DNA of 64,000 bases from Methanobacterium sp. (GTDB lineage Archaea; Methanobacteriota; Methanobacteria; Methanobacteriales; Methanobacteriaceae): positions 1-64,000 of the forward strand of contig JASEIM010000005.1 in NCBI GenBank assembly GCA_030017655.1, in the 5' to 3' direction. A program made the position numbers and the translations under genes. The notes below the pieces were generated by a model. The model was not told the origin of the DNA and did not search any database. It saw only the letters and a program-made list of their open reading frames with translations. Positions within the stretch are counted from its first letter, which is position 1; each line of letters starts with the position of its first letter. Below are positions 28,079-36,636 of the stretch, in pieces.

Positions 28079-29563
28079 TTAATCTCGTGTTATTAGAGTG
28101 CTTATATGGTCAGTTGTTATAATTCCAATAACTCTTTGGTTGTCATCTACAACAGGAAGGGATGAAATATTGTATTTGTTCATTTTCTCTGCTGCTATCT
28201 CTATTATATCATCAGGATTAGACACTAGAACTTCTTTTGTCATTATTTCATCTAATTTACTGCATTTTAAGGCAACCGCCTTGGAAATATCCCATGCAGT
28301 TACTATACCTATTAATTTATCACCATCAGCAACTACAGGCAAATGTGTGACTTTATTTTCAAGCATCATTTTAGCTGCTTCATCAATACTTGCTTCTTCA
28401 CTGATTTTAGTCACTTCACCTGTCATTACATCTTCAACAAGAATATCTGAGAGAAATCCGCTTATGATATAATTTAACTGACCTTCTTCCAGAAGGAAAG
28501 CATCATGGCCATAGGGTGATTTAAGCTCATGATAGCGTACTTCTATATTATTTGCAGTTAATGCCATTACAATCTCTTTTGATTGTGCTGGTGGGTAAAG
28601 CCAATCAGAATTAACAGAAATTACCAGGAATTTCGCCTTTACATCTTTAAATCCTTCAGCAAGAGATCCATTCTTTGTAAGGTCAAAATAATCCATGGCT
28701 TTCGTTATATAAAGGTAAGAATTAGCATCGAATCTTTTAACAAAAGATTCTCCCTGGTAATGAAGGTAACTTTCCACCTGAAAATCAAGTGAAAAATCAA
28801 ATCCATATTTTTCTTTATCCTGAAGTCTTCTCCCAAATTTTTGATACATTGACTCATAACTAAGATATGTGATGTGTCCTATCATCCTAGCAAGGCTTAA
28901 ACCATCCTTAGGAATGTCCCCAGAGTAATAAGATCCCTCATTCCATTTTGGATCAGATATAATTGCCTGCCTGCCAACTTCATTAAAAGCAATTTGCTGT
29001 GGAGCAGAATGTGCTGTAGTAGCTATCGGAATTGCCAATCTAACCATATCTGGATAAGACACGCACCATTGAAGAACCTGCATTCCGCCCATTGAACCAC
29101 CAACAACTGCAAAAAGTTGATTAATGCCAAGATGATCTATTAACTTTTTCTGGGCATTTACCATATCAGAAATTGTAATTATTGGAAAATCTAATCCATA
29201 GGGCTTACCAGTTTCAGGATTAATAGAATAAGGACCAGTTGAACCTTTACATCCTCCAATAACATTAGAACAGATTATAAAATATTTTTCTGTATCCAGA
29301 CATTTTCCTGGCCCTACTATAATGTCCCACCAGCCAGGTTTTTTGTCTCCTTCATGCCATCCAGCAACATGAGCATCACCAGAAAGTGCATGACAGACTA
29401 AAATTGCATTACTTTTTTCCTTATTTAATTTACCGTAAGTTTCATAGGCTATTGTAACTTCTTTAAGTCTGCCCCCACCTACCAGTTTTAAATCATCGGA
29501 AAGGTTATAGTATTTTGTATCTACAAGTCCAACTGATTCCTTTTTCATTTTTTTAAATCCCAT
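28079..29563 (-). CDS. metX: homoserine O-acetyltransferase fused to CBS domains
   Basis: Acetylates homoserine for direct sulfhydrylation to homocysteine. The first about 370 residues form the alpha/beta hydrolase with the nucleophile elbow GGSMGG and the C-terminal YGHDAFLLE. Residues 373-494 are a tandem CBS pair, including DVMTGEVTKI and VTHLPVV, probably sensing an adenosyl ligand such as SAM. It is downstream of metZ with about 60 bases between them, and shares its operator. Confidence 0.94.
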   Translation of the reverse strand: MGFKKMKKESVGLVDTKYYNLSDDLKLVGGGRLKEVTIAYETYGKLNKEKSNAILVCHALSGDAHVAGWHEGDKKPGWWDIIVGPGKCLDTEKYFIICSNVIGGCKGSTGPYSINPETGKPYGLDFPIITISDMVNAQKKLIDHLGINQLFAVVGGSMGGMQVLQWCVSYPDMVRLAIPIATTAHSAPQQIAFNEVGRQAIISDPKWNEGSYYSGDIPKDGLSLARMIGHITYLSYESMYQKFGRRLQDKEKYGFDFSLDFQVESYLHYQGESFVKRFDANSYLYITKAMDYFDLTKNGSLAEGFKDVKAKFLVISVNSDWLYPPAQSKEIVMALTANNIEVRYHELKSPYGHDAFLLEEGQLNYIISGFLSDILVEDVMTGEVTKISEEASIDEAAKMMLENKVTHLPVVADGDKLIGIVTAWDISKAVALKCSKLDEIMTKEVLVSNPDDIIEIAAEKMNKYNISSLPVVDDNQRVIGIITTDHISTLITRD

Positions 29564-29622
29564 ATTAATTTGGTTTGTCCAAGGTTCTTAATATTCTTTG
29601 GACAAATCAGGAAAAATTTTAA

Positions 29623-30927
29623 TTATATTTTGGATAATGCCTGATCTATGTCTGCTATAATATCTTCAACGTTTTCAAGACCGATGGAAAGTCTTACAAA
29701 GTCTTCTGTAACTCCAGTTTGTGCTTGTTCCTCAAGTGTAAGTTGCTGATGAGTTGTTGAAGCCGGATGAATAACTAGACTCTTTGCATCTCCAATATTT
29801 GCAAGATGTGAGAGAAGTTCAGTGTTTTCAATGAATTTTTTACCAGATTCAAGGCCACCTTTAATTCCAAATCCTACTAAAGCCCCATATCCTCCTTTTA
29901 AATATTTAGATGCCAATCCATGGGCAGGATCATCTTTTAATCCAGGATATGTTACCCAATTTACTGAAGGATGGTCTTTAAGGAATTTTGCAACTTCAAA
30001 TGCATTTTCAGAGTGTTTTTTAACCCTTAAATCTAATGTTTCAAGACCCTGTAAAAATTGGAACGCGTTAAAAGGACTTAAAGCAGCCCCAATATCCCTA
30101 AGAAGTCTTACTCTCGCCCTCATTATGTAAGCCACATTTCCAAGTCCTGGAAAATCACCAAATGTTTCCCAGAAATTGAGTCCATGATAACTTGGATCTG
30201 GCTGGTCTAAAGTTGGAAATTTACCGTTATCCCAATCAAAGTTTCCAGAATCAACAATTACTCCACCAATGGATGTGCCGTGTCCCCCTATGAATTTTGT
30301 TGCAGACAGAGTTGTAATGTCCGCCCCATATTTGATGGGTTTTACAAGCCCTACACCGGTTGTATTATCCACTACAAATGCTATTCCGTTATCGTGTGCA
30401 ATTTCTGCAATTGCTTTGTAATCCGGTACATCTAATTTTGGGTTTCCTATTGATTCAGCAAAAATAGCTTTTGTTTTATCTGTAATTGAATTTTCAATTG
30501 CATCGAGATCAGTAGACTCTACAAAATTCACTTTTCTACCTAATTCTGGGAAAGTATAGTTGAAAAGTTGATAAGTTCCACCATAAAGGTTATTTGCTGA
30601 AACTATTTCATCACCAGGTGAACTAAGATTTAATAATGCATAAGTATTTGCAGCTTGGCCAGAAGCCACTGCTAAAGCTCCATTTCCACTTTCAATTGCT
30701 GCAATTCTCTTTTCAAAAACGTCAGTTGTGGGGTTCATTATACGGGTGTAAATGTTACCAAATTCTTTTAATGCAAAGAGATTTGCTGCGTGGTCCGAAT
30801 CTTCAAAAACATATGATGATGTCTGATAGATAGGAACTGCCCTTGCTCCTGTTGCAGGATCAGGTTCTTCCTGCCCTACATGCAATCCTAATGTACTTAA
30901 TCCATATTCTTTTTTCTTTTCTGTCAT
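29623..30927 (-). CDS. metY: O-acetylhomoserine sulfhydrylase (MetZ/MetY)
   Basis: PLP enzyme joining O-acetylhomoserine with sulfide, or with a protein thiocarboxylate, to give homocysteine. The 434 aa have the Cys/Met-metabolism PLP fold: SGQAANTYAL, the PLP lysine in LSATKFIGGHG, and the C-terminal SIGLENVEDI. A perfect operator palindrome lies 31 bases before the start. With metX it provides a bacterial-type homocysteine route instead of, or beside, the aspartate-semialdehyde route described in methanogens. Confidence 0.95.
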   Translation of the reverse strand: MTEKKKEYGLSTLGLHVGQEEPDPATGARAVPIYQTSSYVFEDSDHAANLFALKEFGNIYTRIMNPTTDVFEKRIAAIESGNGALAVASGQAANTYALLNLSSPGDEIVSANNLYGGTYQLFNYTFPELGRKVNFVESTDLDAIENSITDKTKAIFAESIGNPKLDVPDYKAIAEIAHDNGIAFVVDNTTGVGLVKPIKYGADITTLSATKFIGGHGTSIGGVIVDSGNFDWDNGKFPTLDQPDPSYHGLNFWETFGDFPGLGNVAYIMRARVRLLRDIGAALSPFNAFQFLQGLETLDLRVKKHSENAFEVAKFLKDHPSVNWVTYPGLKDDPAHGLASKYLKGGYGALVGFGIKGGLESGKKFIENTELLSHLANIGDAKSLVIHPASTTHQQLTLEEQAQTGVTEDFVRLSIGLENVEDIIADIDQALSKI

Positions 30928-30956
30928 TAAATCCCTCCAAAAATATTAGATATTTA

Positions 30957-30972
30957 TATAACAATTGTTATA
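30957..30972. promoter_or_regulatory. palindromic operator, site f
   Basis: Perfect TATAACAATTGTTATA, identical to site b, 30 bases before the metZ/metY start on the minus strand, overlapping its probable promoter. Confidence 0.7.
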
Positions 30973-31108
30973 TTATTTAACTACTCCCATATTATTTATA
31001 GTTTACCAATTAGGTACCATTACATCTAAAACCATGAAATATTCCATTGGATGTGTAATACTAATCTAAGACAAATTACAAAATAGTCATAGTAAGTAAA
31101 CTATATAT

Positions 31109-31122
31109 ATAACAATTGTTAA
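31109..31122. promoter_or_regulatory. palindromic operator, site g
   Basis: ATAACAATTGTTAA, ending 28 bases before tRNA-Cys. CTATATATA immediately upstream is at a TATA-box distance for a short-leader tRNA transcript, so the operator would sit on the promoter's downstream edge. Confidence 0.66.
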
Positions 31123-31150
31123 TTTAATAACTAACGCATTAAAATCTTTT

Positions 31151-31222
<72 letters not shown>

Positions 31223-31362
31223 TAAACCAAATTTGAAGTATTAATACTTAAAATTATTGAACTTAAAACCTTATAAATAAGTTTAATGAAATAATATACT
31301 TTTTTAATCTAATTAACATAGCAATTAAAGATATTTTGAACAAATTATGAGTTTGAGGCCCT

Positions 31363-32739
31363 ATGAAAATATACAACACCATGACCCGTAAAAAAGAAGA
31401 ATTCAAACCTTTAAACGAAAACAGGATTAAAATGTTTGTATGTGGGCCAACAGTCTATGATAAATCACATATAGGGCATGGGAGAACTTATATTGCTTTT
31501 GATGTCATTGCAAGATATCTCAAATATAAAGGATACAGCGTTTTTTATTTGCAAAATATTACAGATATCGATGACAAAATAATTAAAAGAGCAAGGGAAC
31601 TTGGAGTCGAACCATTAAAACTTGCTAAAGAGTTTGAGGAACACTATTTCCATGATATGGAATTATTGAATGTGACTAACGTTAATTTTTATGCAAGAGC
31701 CATGGAACACCTCAATGAAATTATTAATCAAATTCAGACACTCATGAATAAAGGTTTTGCTTATGAAACCCCTACAGGAGTATATTTTGATGAATCACTG
31801 TTTAAAGACTTTGGAAAACTTTCAAACAGAAATATTGAAGAGTTAAATGTTCACAGAGTTAATCCAGATCCTACAAAAAGAAATCCTGGTGATTTTGCCC
31901 TCTGGAAAAAGAGGGATGATGAACCCTCATGGGACTCACCATGGGGCCCTGGAAGGCCAGGATGGCATATCGAAGATACTGCAATATCTGAAACCTATTT
32001 TGGAGGGCAATTTGATATCCATGGTGGAGGATTAGATCTCATATTCCCTCATCACGAGGCAGAAATTGCACAGATGGAATCTGCAACTGGTAAAAAGCCA
32101 ATGGTTAAATACTGGATGCATACAGGCTTCCTGAATGTTAGCGGAGAGAAAATGTCCAAATCTCTTGGAAATTTTATCACAATCGAAGAACTGCTTAAAG
32201 AATATGACCCTCAGGTCTTCAGATTTTTTGTTCTTTCCACTCATTACAGAAGTCCAATTGATTTTAGCGATAATGCCCTACATCAATCAGAAAATAGTAT
32301 TAAAAGAATCTATAAATTGATAGAAACCATAGATGAACTTTTAGATATGGACCTAACTGAAAAAAATGAAAATGATAAAAATTACCTTAAATTATTAGAA
32401 AAAACAAAAAATGAATTTTTAGATGCAATGGATAATGATTTTAACACCCCTATTGCGATTTCGGTTCTCTTTAATTTAATTAGAGAGATAAATAAAGGAA
32501 TAAATGAAGAAAATATCTCCAAAAATATACTTAAAGAAATAAAATTACTATTTAATGAATTTGGAGATATCTTGGGACTTATTTTTTCAGTTGAATCCTG
32601 CAAAGGAGACTCAAATAGCCAATTACTGGACACTTTAATTGATGTAAGGGAAAAACTCCGTGCAGATAAGAATTATGAGCTTGCAGACGAAATACGGAGT
32701 CGATTAAGGGACTTTGGCATCAACTTAGAAGATAAATAA
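31363..32739 (+). CDS. cysS: cysteinyl-tRNA synthetase
   Basis: Class I synthetase charging tRNA-Cys. The 458 aa show the zinc/Cys-binding FVCGPTVYD, the HIGH motif as SHIGHG, GWHIEDTA and HGGGLDLIFPHHEAE, then KMSKS as GEKMSKSLG. Length is standard. It lies directly downstream of the tRNA-Cys gene and converges with the regulator gene (three bases between stops). The gene means that this lineage does not depend only on the SepRS/SepCysS route. Confidence 0.97.
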   Translation: MKIYNTMTRKKEEFKPLNENRIKMFVCGPTVYDKSHIGHGRTYIAFDVIARYLKYKGYSVFYLQNITDIDDKIIKRARELGVEPLKLAKEFEEHYFHDMELLNVTNVNFYARAMEHLNEIINQIQTLMNKGFAYETPTGVYFDESLFKDFGKLSNRNIEELNVHRVNPDPTKRNPGDFALWKKRDDEPSWDSPWGPGRPGWHIEDTAISETYFGGQFDIHGGGLDLIFPHHEAEIAQMESATGKKPMVKYWMHTGFLNVSGEKMSKSLGNFITIEELLKEYDPQVFRFFVLSTHYRSPIDFSDNALHQSENSIKRIYKLIETIDELLDMDLTEKNENDKNYLKLLEKTKNEFLDAMDNDFNTPIAISVLFNLIREINKGINEENISKNILKEIKLLFNEFGDILGLIFSVESCKGDSNSQLLDTLIDVREKLRADKNYELADEIRSRLRDFGINLEDK

Positions 32740-32742
32740 AAA

Positions 32743-33141
32743 TTAAATGCAATAATCCATAAATTCTTCATTTCTTTTAGAACCCATGCATGCATTGCAG
32801 CCTGTAGGAACATTATCTTTTTCTTTATGCAATTGACAGATGATTTCTTCTGCTTTTATATTTTTACATATGTCGCATACTTTTCGAATAATATCTCCTT
32901 GACCTAAGTCCTGCTCAATTAAATCTCTTGCAAGCAACCGGATCATACTTTGCGTATGAGCATCAAATTTAATTCCATGACCCCTCTTATCGCTTATATA
33001 CTGTGATACTGCTGGTTGAGTGATATCTAGTAACTTTGAGATTTCTTTTTGTTTCATACCTAAATTAAGAAGTTCTTTTGCTAATTCTGATCTGATGGTT
33101 GGGATTACATACCATACAACTATTTCACATGGTGGTCTCAT
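32743..33141 (-). CDS. HTH regulator with cysteine-rich C-terminus (candidate island regulator)
   Basis: A 132-aa DNA-binding protein. Residues 30-52 form an XRE-like helix-turn-helix (MKQKEISKLLDITQPAVSQY). Seven cysteines follow the pattern C5, C89-x2-C92, C102, C115-x2-C118 and C131, suited to an Fe-S cluster or zinc. It resembles archaeal COG2522 regulators (PCEIVVWYV start), an assignment by eye. It is central in the island and has an operator copy 67 bases before its own start, so I propose autoregulation and control of the 17 palindromes; this is inference. Confidence 0.82.
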   Translation of the reverse strand: MRPPCEIVVWYVIPTIRSELAKELLNLGMKQKEISKLLDITQPAVSQYISDKRGHGIKFDAHTQSMIRLLARDLIEQDLGQGDIIRKVCDICKNIKAEEIICQLHKEKDNVPTGCNACMGSKRNEEFMDYCI

Positions 33142-33207
33142 TCTATCACACTTGATGATTCATAATATTTAATTGTAAAAATTTACTGAAATTTATGAAT
33201 TTGTAAT

Positions 33208-33221
33208 ATAACTTATGTTAT
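33208..33221. promoter_or_regulatory. palindromic operator, site h
   Basis: ATAACTTATGTTAT, 67 bases before the regulator start; an additional ATAAC half-site begins at 33222. The centre (TTAT) differs from most copies, as can happen at a weaker, autoregulatory site. Confidence 0.55.
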
Positions 33222-33351
33222 ATAACTTTATATTATTTTGCTCAAATATCCATTGATTAAATCAATTATATATAATTTATTTCATTAAAAAAATCTTTAA
33301 ATAAACTTAATTAACAATTTAACACTTTTAAACCTCTAAAATTAATATCAA

Positions 33352-34065
33352 TTAAATGCCTGATCCTTCTGAAAATATCTCTTCGATTTCTGATTTTTTT
33401 TCAAATAGTTCATTCATTTCAATTACTGATGTTGATACTCCTAAAGCTTGAATCTTTCTTTCCATTTCATCCTGGCGCTCTAAAATAATTTTAATAATTT
33501 CTGCAACAGGATCCGGTAACTCCCCATGATCTAAATCTATAGCGCATTTACGTTCCTCTTTCACGTTTCTTCCAGGTATTCCAACAACTGTAGACCCCAT
33601 TGGCGCTGATTTTAAGACTACTGAGCCTGCACCTATTTTTGAACAGTCCCCTATTGTAATATTTCCTATTATTTTAGCTCCTGCACCAATTACAATACCA
33701 TTACCAATAGTAGGGTGCCTTTTTTTCTTTTCTAAGCTTGTTCCACCCAAAACGACACCCTGATAAATTAAAACATCGTTTCCAATTTCTGCAGTTTCTC
33801 CAATAACTACTCCCATTCCATGATCAATGAAAACTCTTCTCCCAATTTTTGCACCGGGATGTATTTCTATTCCTGTAAAGAAGCGAGCTAGAGCCGAAAT
33901 TAATCCTGCTGAAAGCCCATGATTACGAATCCATAAGCAGTGCGCTATTCTATAAAGCCAGATAGCATGAAGTCCAGGATATGTTAGAAATATTTCTAAT
34001 TTACTTCTTGCTGCTGGATCTCTTAGCATTACCATTTGTATGTCTTCTCTAACTCGATCAAACAT
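33352..34065 (-). CDS. cysE: serine O-acetyltransferase
   Basis: Makes O-acetylserine, the substrate of CysK. The 237 aa begin with the helical N-terminal part (FLTYPGLHAIWLYRIAHCLW), then the left-handed beta-helix hexapeptide region with IHPGAKIG, FIDHGMGVVIGETAEIG and GAGAKIIGNI. The C-terminus is longer than in short CysE forms and includes NVKEERKCAID. It is second in the cysK-cysE operon, 28 bases after cysK. Feedback sensitivity to cysteine is known for the family; not judged here. Confidence 0.95.
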   Translation of the reverse strand: MFDRVREDIQMVMLRDPAARSKLEIFLTYPGLHAIWLYRIAHCLWIRNHGLSAGLISALARFFTGIEIHPGAKIGRRVFIDHGMGVVIGETAEIGNDVLIYQGVVLGGTSLEKKKRHPTIGNGIVIGAGAKIIGNITIGDCSKIGAGSVVLKSAPMGSTVVGIPGRNVKEERKCAIDLDHGELPDPVAEIIKIILERQDEMERKIQALGVSTSVIEMNELFEKKSEIEEIFSEGSGI

Positions 34066-34093
34066 TTGCTCGCCCCAATTTACTATTTTTTAA

Positions 34094-35080
34094 TTAATTT
34101 GTAAACTCTTCGGTTGCATATTCGTTGAATGCCTTTTCAAATACCCATTCCATACTTAGGTAGCGCTCGCCTGTATCTGGAAGAATAACAACAATTCTTT
34201 TAACCTTATTTTCTTCTCTTTTCGCCACTTCAAGGGCTGCATAAACTGCAGCGCCTGATGAGATACCTGCAAGAATTCCTTCTTCCCTTGCCAGTCTAAC
34301 CATTGTATCTGCTGCATTTTCATCTTTTACCTTGATAATTTCATCTATTAAATCTATTTCCAGTACATCAGGTATAAATCCTGCACCTATTCCCTGTATT
34401 TTATGGGATCCTGGCTGTCCTCCAGACAGTACGGGTGATGCTTCTGGTTCTACAGCTATTGCCTTAAAATCAGGATTTTTTTCCTTCAGAACCTGTGCAA
34501 CACCAGTTAAAGTCCCTCCGGTACCAATACCTGCAACCAAAATATCTACTTTACCGTCTGTATCTCTCCATATCTCATTTGCAGTTGTTTGTCTATGTAT
34601 TTTGGGGTTTGCCTTGTTTTTAAATTGCTGAGGCATTACTGCATTTGGTAATTTTTCCACAAGCTCTTCGGCCTTTGCAACTGCACCTTTCATTCCATTT
34701 GCACCAGGAGTTAAGACAATTTCTGCACCTAAAAGCGCGAGCAATTTTCTTCGTTCCATGGACATCGTGTCAGGCATGGTGAGAACTAATCTGTAATCTT
34801 TAGCCGCTGCGACAAAAGCAAGAGCTATACCTGTATTTCCGCTTGTTGGCTCCACTAAAACTGTTTCTTTATTTATAAATCCTTCCTTTTCGCCTTGTTC
34901 AATCATCGCCACTCCAATTCTATCCTTTACACTGCTTAAAGGGTTGAATGATTCTAATTTTGCCAGAACTTCTGCCTGTGCACCTTCTGTAATTCTATTC
35001 AACCTTACCAGAGGAGTATTTCCTATAAGTTCTGTAGCATCGTTTGCTATTCCTCTTTTTAATTCTGGTATTTTAACCAT
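34094..35080 (-). CDS. cysK: O-acetylserine sulfhydrylase (cysteine synthase A)
   Basis: PLP enzyme forming cysteine from O-acetylserine and sulfide. The 328 aa contain the PLP lysine K52 in SSVKDR, the substrate loop PTSGNTG (78-84), the phosphate loop GIGTGGT, and GGQPGSHKIQGIGAGF near residue 215, which fits OAS-type enzymes. Four operator copies occupy the region upstream. CysK and CysE can form a complex in bacteria; adjacency permits that here. Confidence 0.96.
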   Translation of the reverse strand: MVKIPELKRGIANDATELIGNTPLVRLNRITEGAQAEVLAKLESFNPLSSVKDRIGVAMIEQGEKEGFINKETVLVEPTSGNTGIALAFVAAAKDYRLVLTMPDTMSMERRKLLALLGAEIVLTPGANGMKGAVAKAEELVEKLPNAVMPQQFKNKANPKIHRQTTANEIWRDTDGKVDILVAGIGTGGTLTGVAQVLKEKNPDFKAIAVEPEASPVLSGGQPGSHKIQGIGAGFIPDVLEIDLIDEIIKVKDENAADTMVRLAREEGILAGISSGAAVYAALEVAKREENKVKRIVVILPDTGERYLSMEWVFEKAFNEYATEEFTN

Positions 35081-35131
35081 CTATTTCACCTTGTAATACT
35101 ATATGTATTTTTAATATTGTTTTTATTGTAT

Positions 35132-35158
35132 ATAACTATAGTTATATAACATTGTTAT
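35132..35158. promoter_or_regulatory. paired palindromic operator, sites i1 and i2
   Basis: ATAACTATAGTTAT (35132-35145) abuts ATAACATTGTTAT (35146-35158), the latter one base shorter at its centre. They lie 52-78 bases before the cysK start. Confidence 0.68.
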
Positions 35159-35188
35159 AAGACAAATTTTCTGAGAATGCTCAAAGAT

Positions 35189-35245
35189 ATAACTATAGTT
35201 ATGTTTCTTTAATTTAATTTGGTATATAAAATTAACGATCGTTAT
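35189..35245. promoter_or_regulatory. distal palindromic operators, sites i3 and i4
   Basis: ATAACTATAGTTAT (35189-35202), identical to i1, and TTAACGATCGTTAT (35232-35245), further upstream of cysK. Four copies in one promoter region suggest cooperative binding or looping. Confidence 0.62.
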
Positions 35246-35257
35246 ATTAAATTAAAA

Positions 35258-35608
35258 TTAGAAAATATATTCTTTTTCTTTTTGAATTAATTCATATACC
35301 TTCTTTAAGGCGTCTTCTATTAACATTGGTATAATTACAGGCTGAATTCCGTGAGAAATAAGCATATCCGCAGCCCCCCGACCTATATCGCTCACCAGAA
35401 CCCCATCACAATCTGAAATGAGATTTACAGCATCTTCCAGTAAAGAATCATGACTATCAATGGCACATGCTGGCTTGTTCTGTCGAGTTTCCAAATATTC
35501 GTAGCTCCCATCATCTTTAAGTTCAACTATCAAAAATTGCTGTGCCCTGCCAAAATGCTGATTTACGAATTTTCCATCACTACTGGCTATTGCTATTTTA
35601 TATGACAT
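35258..35608 (-). CDS. NifX/NifB-family dinitrogenase iron-molybdenum cofactor domain protein
   Basis: A 116-aa single-domain protein of the FeMo-co biosynthesis family (NafY/NifX/MTH1175 type), with IAIASSDGKFVNQHFGRAQQF at the start and GVLVSDIGRGAADML in the middle. These proteins bind or carry Fe-S or Mo-Fe clusters; many in methanogens are not tied to nitrogen fixation. I begin at ATG 35608 with AAGGGA upstream; a longer frame has no homologous N-terminus. It is 61 bases after a secreted-protein gene. Confidence 0.85.
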   Translation of the reverse strand: MSYKIAIASSDGKFVNQHFGRAQQFLIVELKDDGSYEYLETRQNKPACAIDSHDSLLEDAVNLISDCDGVLVSDIGRGAADMLISHGIQPVIIPMLIEDALKKVYELIQKEKEYIF

Positions 35609-35669
35609 TTTAAGAATTCCCTTATTACAATAATATCTCCTGATCAATAACATATTTATTTATTGGGCA

Positions 35670-36368
35670 TTAATCCCTAGTACTAAGCTCACCTCTATTA
35701 TATAAACGCTGGAGTTCCGATGCATGTTTTAATTCATATTTCCATGTTGGAAGATTAAAAAAAGGGAATAAAGCCCCTTGCATAAAGTAATAATATGCTG
35801 CTATTCTACCATATTTTTTCCATGTTATATAATAATAAAGAGGAAAACCGCATCCCTGATTCACTAGGGGACTTCCAGAACGTACTGTTCCATGATAAAC
35901 CATTGGAATAGAGTTATTTTGCCCATTTTCCTTTGCAATGCCATAAACATAATTTAAAGCTTCATCGAGAGTATCAAACTCAATTCCGTCAGCCCTAAAT
36001 CTCATTTTATCATCTGGAAGTCCAAATATAAACGCATTTATAACTTCTCTCCAATCTATAGGTACATCCGAGCCTTTTTTATCAATAAAGCCCAGTTGTA
36101 TTATTGTTACATTTCCTTCCATATAATGGCTGTATTTCGAACTTCCCGCATAATGAAGCACTAATATACATTTAGACCCTCTTTCTTCCGCATATTGGGC
36201 TAAAAGTCTGGAATGCAGATGTCCCGGATACATATCAGGATCCTGAAACTTAACAAATGATAATCTTCCAAAAGGTTCAATATCCCCTTCTGTGGCCAAT
36301 GTATGTCCATATCCTCCAAAAAATAGAAATATTATTATTAATCCTGATAAAAGTTTCAAATGCTTCAT
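35670..36368 (-). CDS. secreted protein of unknown function
   Basis: A 232-aa protein not recognised from any family. It has a signal peptide (MKHLKLLSGLIIIFLFFGGY, cleavage probable near LATEG), then a soluble body rich in aromatic residues. C66 near the N-terminus and C173 in NQGCGFPLYYY are the only cysteines I note. HYAGSSKYSHYMEGN and PLVNQGCGFPLYYY could contribute to a binding or catalytic site. It lies inside the sulfur island but has no operator copy upstream. Confidence 0.7.
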   Translation of the reverse strand: MKHLKLLSGLIIIFLFFGGYGHTLATEGDIEPFGRLSFVKFQDPDMYPGHLHSRLLAQYAEERGSKCILVLHYAGSSKYSHYMEGNVTIIQLGFIDKKGSDVPIDWREVINAFIFGLPDDKMRFRADGIEFDTLDEALNYVYGIAKENGQNNSIPMVYHGTVRSGSPLVNQGCGFPLYYYITWKKYGRIAAYYYFMQGALFPFFNLPTWKYELKHASELQRLYNRGELSTRD

Positions 36369-36636
36369 GGTTTTCCCTTTAAGAAATTATTTTAAATTCT
36401 TAAATATATTACTTATAACTAATTTATTATTACTATTCAATTGTTAATCCGAGTATTTAAAAGTGAAGATTTTACCAGAAAATATATTTAAAACCCATTT
36501 AAAAATTCATTAATATCTCCAACAAACTCTAAACTTGCATTTCTACTATTATCAGAGAAAATCAACTTATTTCTATCTTTATAAAATTTTAAATAAAAAA
36601 TAAATATTTTAAAAAGTATTTTTTTGATTTTAAAGA
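36369..36636. other. AT-rich intergenic region between divergent-edge genes
   Basis: No open frame found. A partial half-match to the operator near 36440 (AATTGTTAA) lacks the other arm and is not counted. Confidence 0.3.

Noticed and set aside
36421..36450. Possible additional operator near the secreted-protein promoter
   Set aside because: Only the right arm (AATTGTTAA) matches; the left arm has at least four mismatches.
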